In this document: positions 32,079-34,176 of the stretch, piece by piece | How the letters are laid out: each line of letters starts with the position of its first letter | Numbering within the stretch: the first letter of the stretch is position 1 | Translations under genes and position numbers: made by a program | Notes under the pieces: model-generated | Databases searched by the model: none | Told to the model about the DNA's origin: nothing | Seen by the model: the letters and a program-made list of their open reading frames with translations, nothing else | Source of the DNA: Lactobacillus agrestimuris | GTDB taxonomy: Bacteria; Bacillota; Bacilli; Lactobacillales; Lactobacillaceae | Length of the DNA: 34,176 nt | Direction: 5' to 3' | NCBI RefSeq assembly: GCF_943193025.1 | Contig: NZ_CALPCQ010000021.1 | Location: 1 to 34,176, forward strand

Positions 32079-32745
32079 TTATTTCACCCTTATATCCCAA
32101 GCCGCGTACAGTAGTAATCTTAAAAACATCCTTAAAAGGTTCACAAAGCTTACGTATCTTACTAATATGCACTTTTACCGTATCTTCTGTACTAAAAGAA
32201 TCTTCACCCCAAATAGAATCTAATAATTGTTCTTTAGTAAAAATCTGCTCTGGAGAAGAAAGTAATTTATATAGTAATTCAAATTCTTTTTTAGAAAAGT
32301 CTACTTCTATTCCATTTCGATGAGCAGTATAAGTTTTTTTATCAATTACAACATTACCAACTTCTAACTTTTGAGGATTTTCTACTTTAGTTCTGCGTAT
32401 CAATGCTAACAACCGTAACTTTAGTTCTTGATAATTAATTGGCTTACTCATATAATCATCTACTCCATTCGTAAAGCCAATTGTTTTATCTTGAATCGTA
32501 TCCTTTGCCGTTAACATCAAAATTGGAAATTCGTATTGGCGTTGTCGCAAAATTTTCACTAATTCAAACCCATCAATTCGCGGCATCATTACATCTGTAA
32601 TTAGGAGATCAACAACATTATCTTTTATATAATCCAACGCTTCTTGCCCATCATATACCTGAACTATTTCATAGTCCGTTTCAAGATAAGCTCTAAGTAA
32701 CTTTTGGATATTTTTATCATCTTCAGCAATTAATATTTTAGTCAT
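32068..32745 (-). CDS. OmpR-family response regulator
   Basis: 225 residues. The receiver domain has the acidic pair (EDD, residues 8-10), the phosphorylated D51 (in LITDVMMP), and K101 (in MSKP). The C-terminal winged helix (about 128-222) has the typical EFELLYKLLSSPEQIFTKEQ and VKVHISKIRKL elements. It pairs with the overlapping kinase and precedes it in the operon. Targets unknown. The ribosome binding site before the ATG is weak (AGAG). Confidence 0.93.
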   Translation of the reverse strand: MTKILIAEDDKNIQKLLRAYLETDYEIVQVYDGQEALDYIKDNVVDLLITDVMMPRIDGFELVKILRQRQYEFPILMLTAKDTIQDKTIGFTNGVDDYMSKPINYQELKLRLLALIRRTKVENPQKLEVGNVVIDKKTYTAHRNGIEVDFSKKEFELLYKLLSSPEQIFTKEQLLDSIWGEDSFSTEDTVKVHISKIRKLCEPFKDVFKITTVRGLGYKGEIIEK

Positions 32746-32874
32746 TTTATATTTTTTCTCTTTAAGTTTACGTTTATTTTACCTTTGTCGATTATATTAT
32801 TAATTGTCAAGATAAGTAACACTTATTTACTTACTATAATAAAACTATCAAATTTAATTTGCGAGGGATTTATT

Positions 32875-33354
32875 TTGAGTAAATTTACATATAAAGAAAA
32901 ACAACTTGCAGTAAAACTTTATTTACAGGGTGTAAGTTCAAATAAAATTATAAAGGAACTTAATATTGCTTCTCGTTCACAACTTCTATTTTGGGTAAAG
33001 CAATTTAAAGAGCATGGTGAACTGGCTCTTAAGCAAAAAAGAAACCATCGAGAATATGATTTGGATTTCAAATTTGAAGTACTAGATTGGAAAGCAAAAA
33101 ATAATGCTTCTTATGAAGCAACTGCTTTACATTTTGGTATTCCAACTTCATCCATTATTTATAGATGGCAAAAAGCAGACAACGATGGCACACTAGCTAA
33201 TCCTAAAAGACGTGGCCGTCCTAAAAAGTCCTTACAATCAATGACAGTTGAAGAAAGAGAAATTAAGAGTTTACGTGAACAAAATCAGGCTTTACTAGCA
33301 GAGCTTGTTAAATTAAAAAAAGAAAAGGCAGAAACGATGATGTTGGCTAACTAA
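32875..33354 (+). CDS. Orphan helix-turn-helix protein resembling IS3 transposase OrfA
   Basis: 159 residues from a TTG start (GCGAGGGA upstream); a longer frame to 32785 has no ribosome site and a hydrophobic, unlikely extension. It holds two helix-turn-helix units: residues about 5-50 (YKEKQLAVKLYLQGVSSNKI) and about 65-105 (FKFEVLDWKAKNNASYEATA), then a basic hinge (PKRRGRPKK) and a C-terminal coiled coil (REQNQALLAELVKLKKEKAE). This is the plan of OrfA of IS3/IS150 elements. No OrfB frame follows; a terminator overlaps the last codons instead. It may be a stranded OrfA or a domesticated DNA-binding protein. Confidence 0.75.
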   Translation: MSKFTYKEKQLAVKLYLQGVSSNKIIKELNIASRSQLLFWVKQFKEHGELALKQKRNHREYDLDFKFEVLDWKAKNNASYEATALHFGIPTSSIIYRWQKADNDGTLANPKRRGRPKKSLQSMTVEEREIKSLREQNQALLAELVKLKKEKAETMMLAN

Positions 33355-33371
33355 TCGTTCCTGCTTTTTTC
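33328..33371 (+). terminator. Terminator overlapping the end of the helix-turn-helix gene
   Basis: GCAG-AAACGAT (33328-33338) pairs with ATCGTT-CCTGC (33354-33364), followed by six T. The left arm lies inside the last codons of the gene. Confidence 0.6.
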
Positions 33372-33372
33372 T

Positions 33373-33697
33373 TTAATGTCCTTTAGAAAACATATTGGTT
33401 ATTACTACCCCAATAACTATTAAAGCAATTCCAATAATTTGAGGAATATTTACACTTTGCTTCCAATAGAATGCGGCTACAAATGTTGTTAAAATGATTC
33501 CTACACCACCCCCAGGTTGCATACGCAACACCAAGATCAATTGTCCTTAGTGACAGGGAAAGAGCATAAAAGCAAACAATGTAAAAAAACACAGTTATAA
33601 GTGATGGTGTCAATTTTGTAAAACCCATTGATGCCTTCATAAAATTGGTTCCCAATACTTCTGCAATAATTGCAATTGCTAATTCTAAATATCCCAT
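33373..33697 (-). pseudogene. Frameshifted SMR-family multidrug efflux protein
   Basis: The first ~64 residues (MGYLELAIAIIAEVLGTNFM, with the conserved membrane glutamate E13) are a normal small multidrug resistance protein of the EmrE/QacE type. After YATWG the frame is lost at a run of five G (minus strand, about 33508-33512). Removing one G restores GGVGIILTTFVAAFYWKQSV and the normal C-terminus ending MFSKGH at 33373, giving 107 residues. So one base has been inserted in a homopolymer. Either a real inactivating mutation or a sequencing error. AGGAG precedes the ATG. Confidence 0.85.
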
Positions 33698-34048
33698 TTT
33701 TATCTCCTTTTATTTAAGTTAGTTACATTTTAAAGGAGTATTTAAAAATTAAATAGACTTGTATTTTCATTTTGTCTCGCGTGGTTATCTACTTCGCAAC
33801 AACTTGCTTAAACAAATGAATAATATTGGGCCTGTCTAGTACTTTAGACAGGTTTTATTTTTTTGATAGCTTCTCTTCTTCCACCCCTGTCATAAAGAAC
33901 GGCTCAGAACACAAATTGGAGCCTCTAGCGGCCAGATAGGTATGTACACTACTTTATAATACCCGCTAATTCTTTTACTTTTTCAGAAAATTTAAATGTA
34001 TTATTTAAATAAGTTAACATTCATTGCGATCAAACTGTACCTAAATTT
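33698..34048. other. Gene-poor right flank
   Basis: Nothing convincing is coded here. It holds a strong hairpin with T-run (33831-33864) and a less AT-rich patch (about 33865-33965) containing GAGCCTCTAGCGGCCAG. That patch looks foreign to its surroundings and may be insertion sequence debris, but no frame can be defended. Confidence 0.4.
33831..33864 (+). terminator. Terminator-like hairpin
   Basis: CCTGTCTA (33831-33838) pairs with TAGACAGG (33845-33852), followed by TTTTATTTTTTT. No plus-strand gene precedes it within the last 130 bases. Confidence 0.65.
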
Positions 34049-34176
34049 TTAATGATAAGTAAGCGTCAAATAACCTAGTGTATTGAAAAGCACCGTTTTA
34101 TACTTTTGATAAAGAGAATGAGCAATAAGTGAAGCTGAGCCTAGGCCATGATTCAATGGCGCCTTGGGTACTGCGG
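34049..34176 (-). pseudogene. IS66-family transposase fragment at the right edge
   Basis: On the minus strand, reading in from the edge, AVPKAPL is followed by HGLGSASLIAHSLYQKY, which matches the conserved IS66 TnpC stretch (PKPxLxxSxASPSLLAxIxYQKY, before the polar catalytic region). After about 25 codons the similarity is lost, and a stop follows at 34049. The gene continues beyond the window at its 5' side and is broken here. Confidence 0.65.

Noticed and set aside
1-34176. tRNA or rRNA genes
   Set aside because: No cloverleaf with a GTTCRANNC-type arm or rRNA-like GC-rich conserved stretch was found on either strand.

Overview
The window is low-GC Firmicute DNA. The gene set fits a host-associated Lactobacillus of the acidophilus/johnsonii/gasseri type: a secreted SLAP-domain protein, a methionine T-box in front of mmuM-mmuP, AGGAGG-type ribosome binding sites, an FMN-binding fumarate-reductase-like flavoprotein, a GRP sugar transporter and IS3/IS66 debris. 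The species call is inference from gene content only.

Region by region. Bases 1-1710 hold an orphan enolase-superfamily racemase/OSBS-like enzyme. Bases 1711-6043 are a module in which a cytosolic FAD/FMN reductase and a dicarboxylate (DASS) carrier lie divergent to a LysR regulator. At 6036-6303 is a deletion scar joining the tail of a second flavoreductase to the tail of a second LysR. Bases 6435-9086 are the S-methylmethionine uptake and homocysteine methylation operon with its T-box leader. Bases 9170-10290 carry a SLAP protein and a hairpin-rich locus encoding a 34-residue hydrophobic/basic peptide (type I toxin-like). Bases 10458-14273 are an osmoprotectant-type ABC operon (binding protein, permease, ATPase, permease) ending in an NmrA-like oxidoreductase. 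Bases 14553-17006 are another flavoprotein with a divergent LysR and a cre-like site over its promoter.

The most interesting part is 17069-23076, a tight three-gene operon, visibly AT-richer than its surroundings. It encodes a PLP-dependent group II amino acid decarboxylase, a single-module NRPS-like enzyme (nucleotidyltransferase-like domain, adenylation, carrier protein, condensation-like domain) and an MFS exporter. The simplest reading is that the decarboxylase makes an amine, the NRPS activates an amino acid and joins it to that amine (conceptually like the insect enzyme Ebony), and the MFS protein exports the conjugate. A C-terminal remnant of an Rgg-type quorum-sensing regulator lies divergently beside it. 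The product is unknown.

The right part (23624-34176) is a mixture: thioredoxin; two small surface/secreted proteins; overlapping antiparallel small transcripts; a GRP transporter; IS3-type fragments; a 107-bp repeat pair; a DinJ/YafQ-type toxin-antitoxin pair; YagU; an NAD(P)-binding protein; an OmpR-family two-component system; an orphan transposase-OrfA-like helix-turn-helix gene; a frameshifted SMR efflux gene; and an IS66 transposase fragment at the edge. Several short pseudogenes and IS scars show that this half has been repeatedly rearranged.
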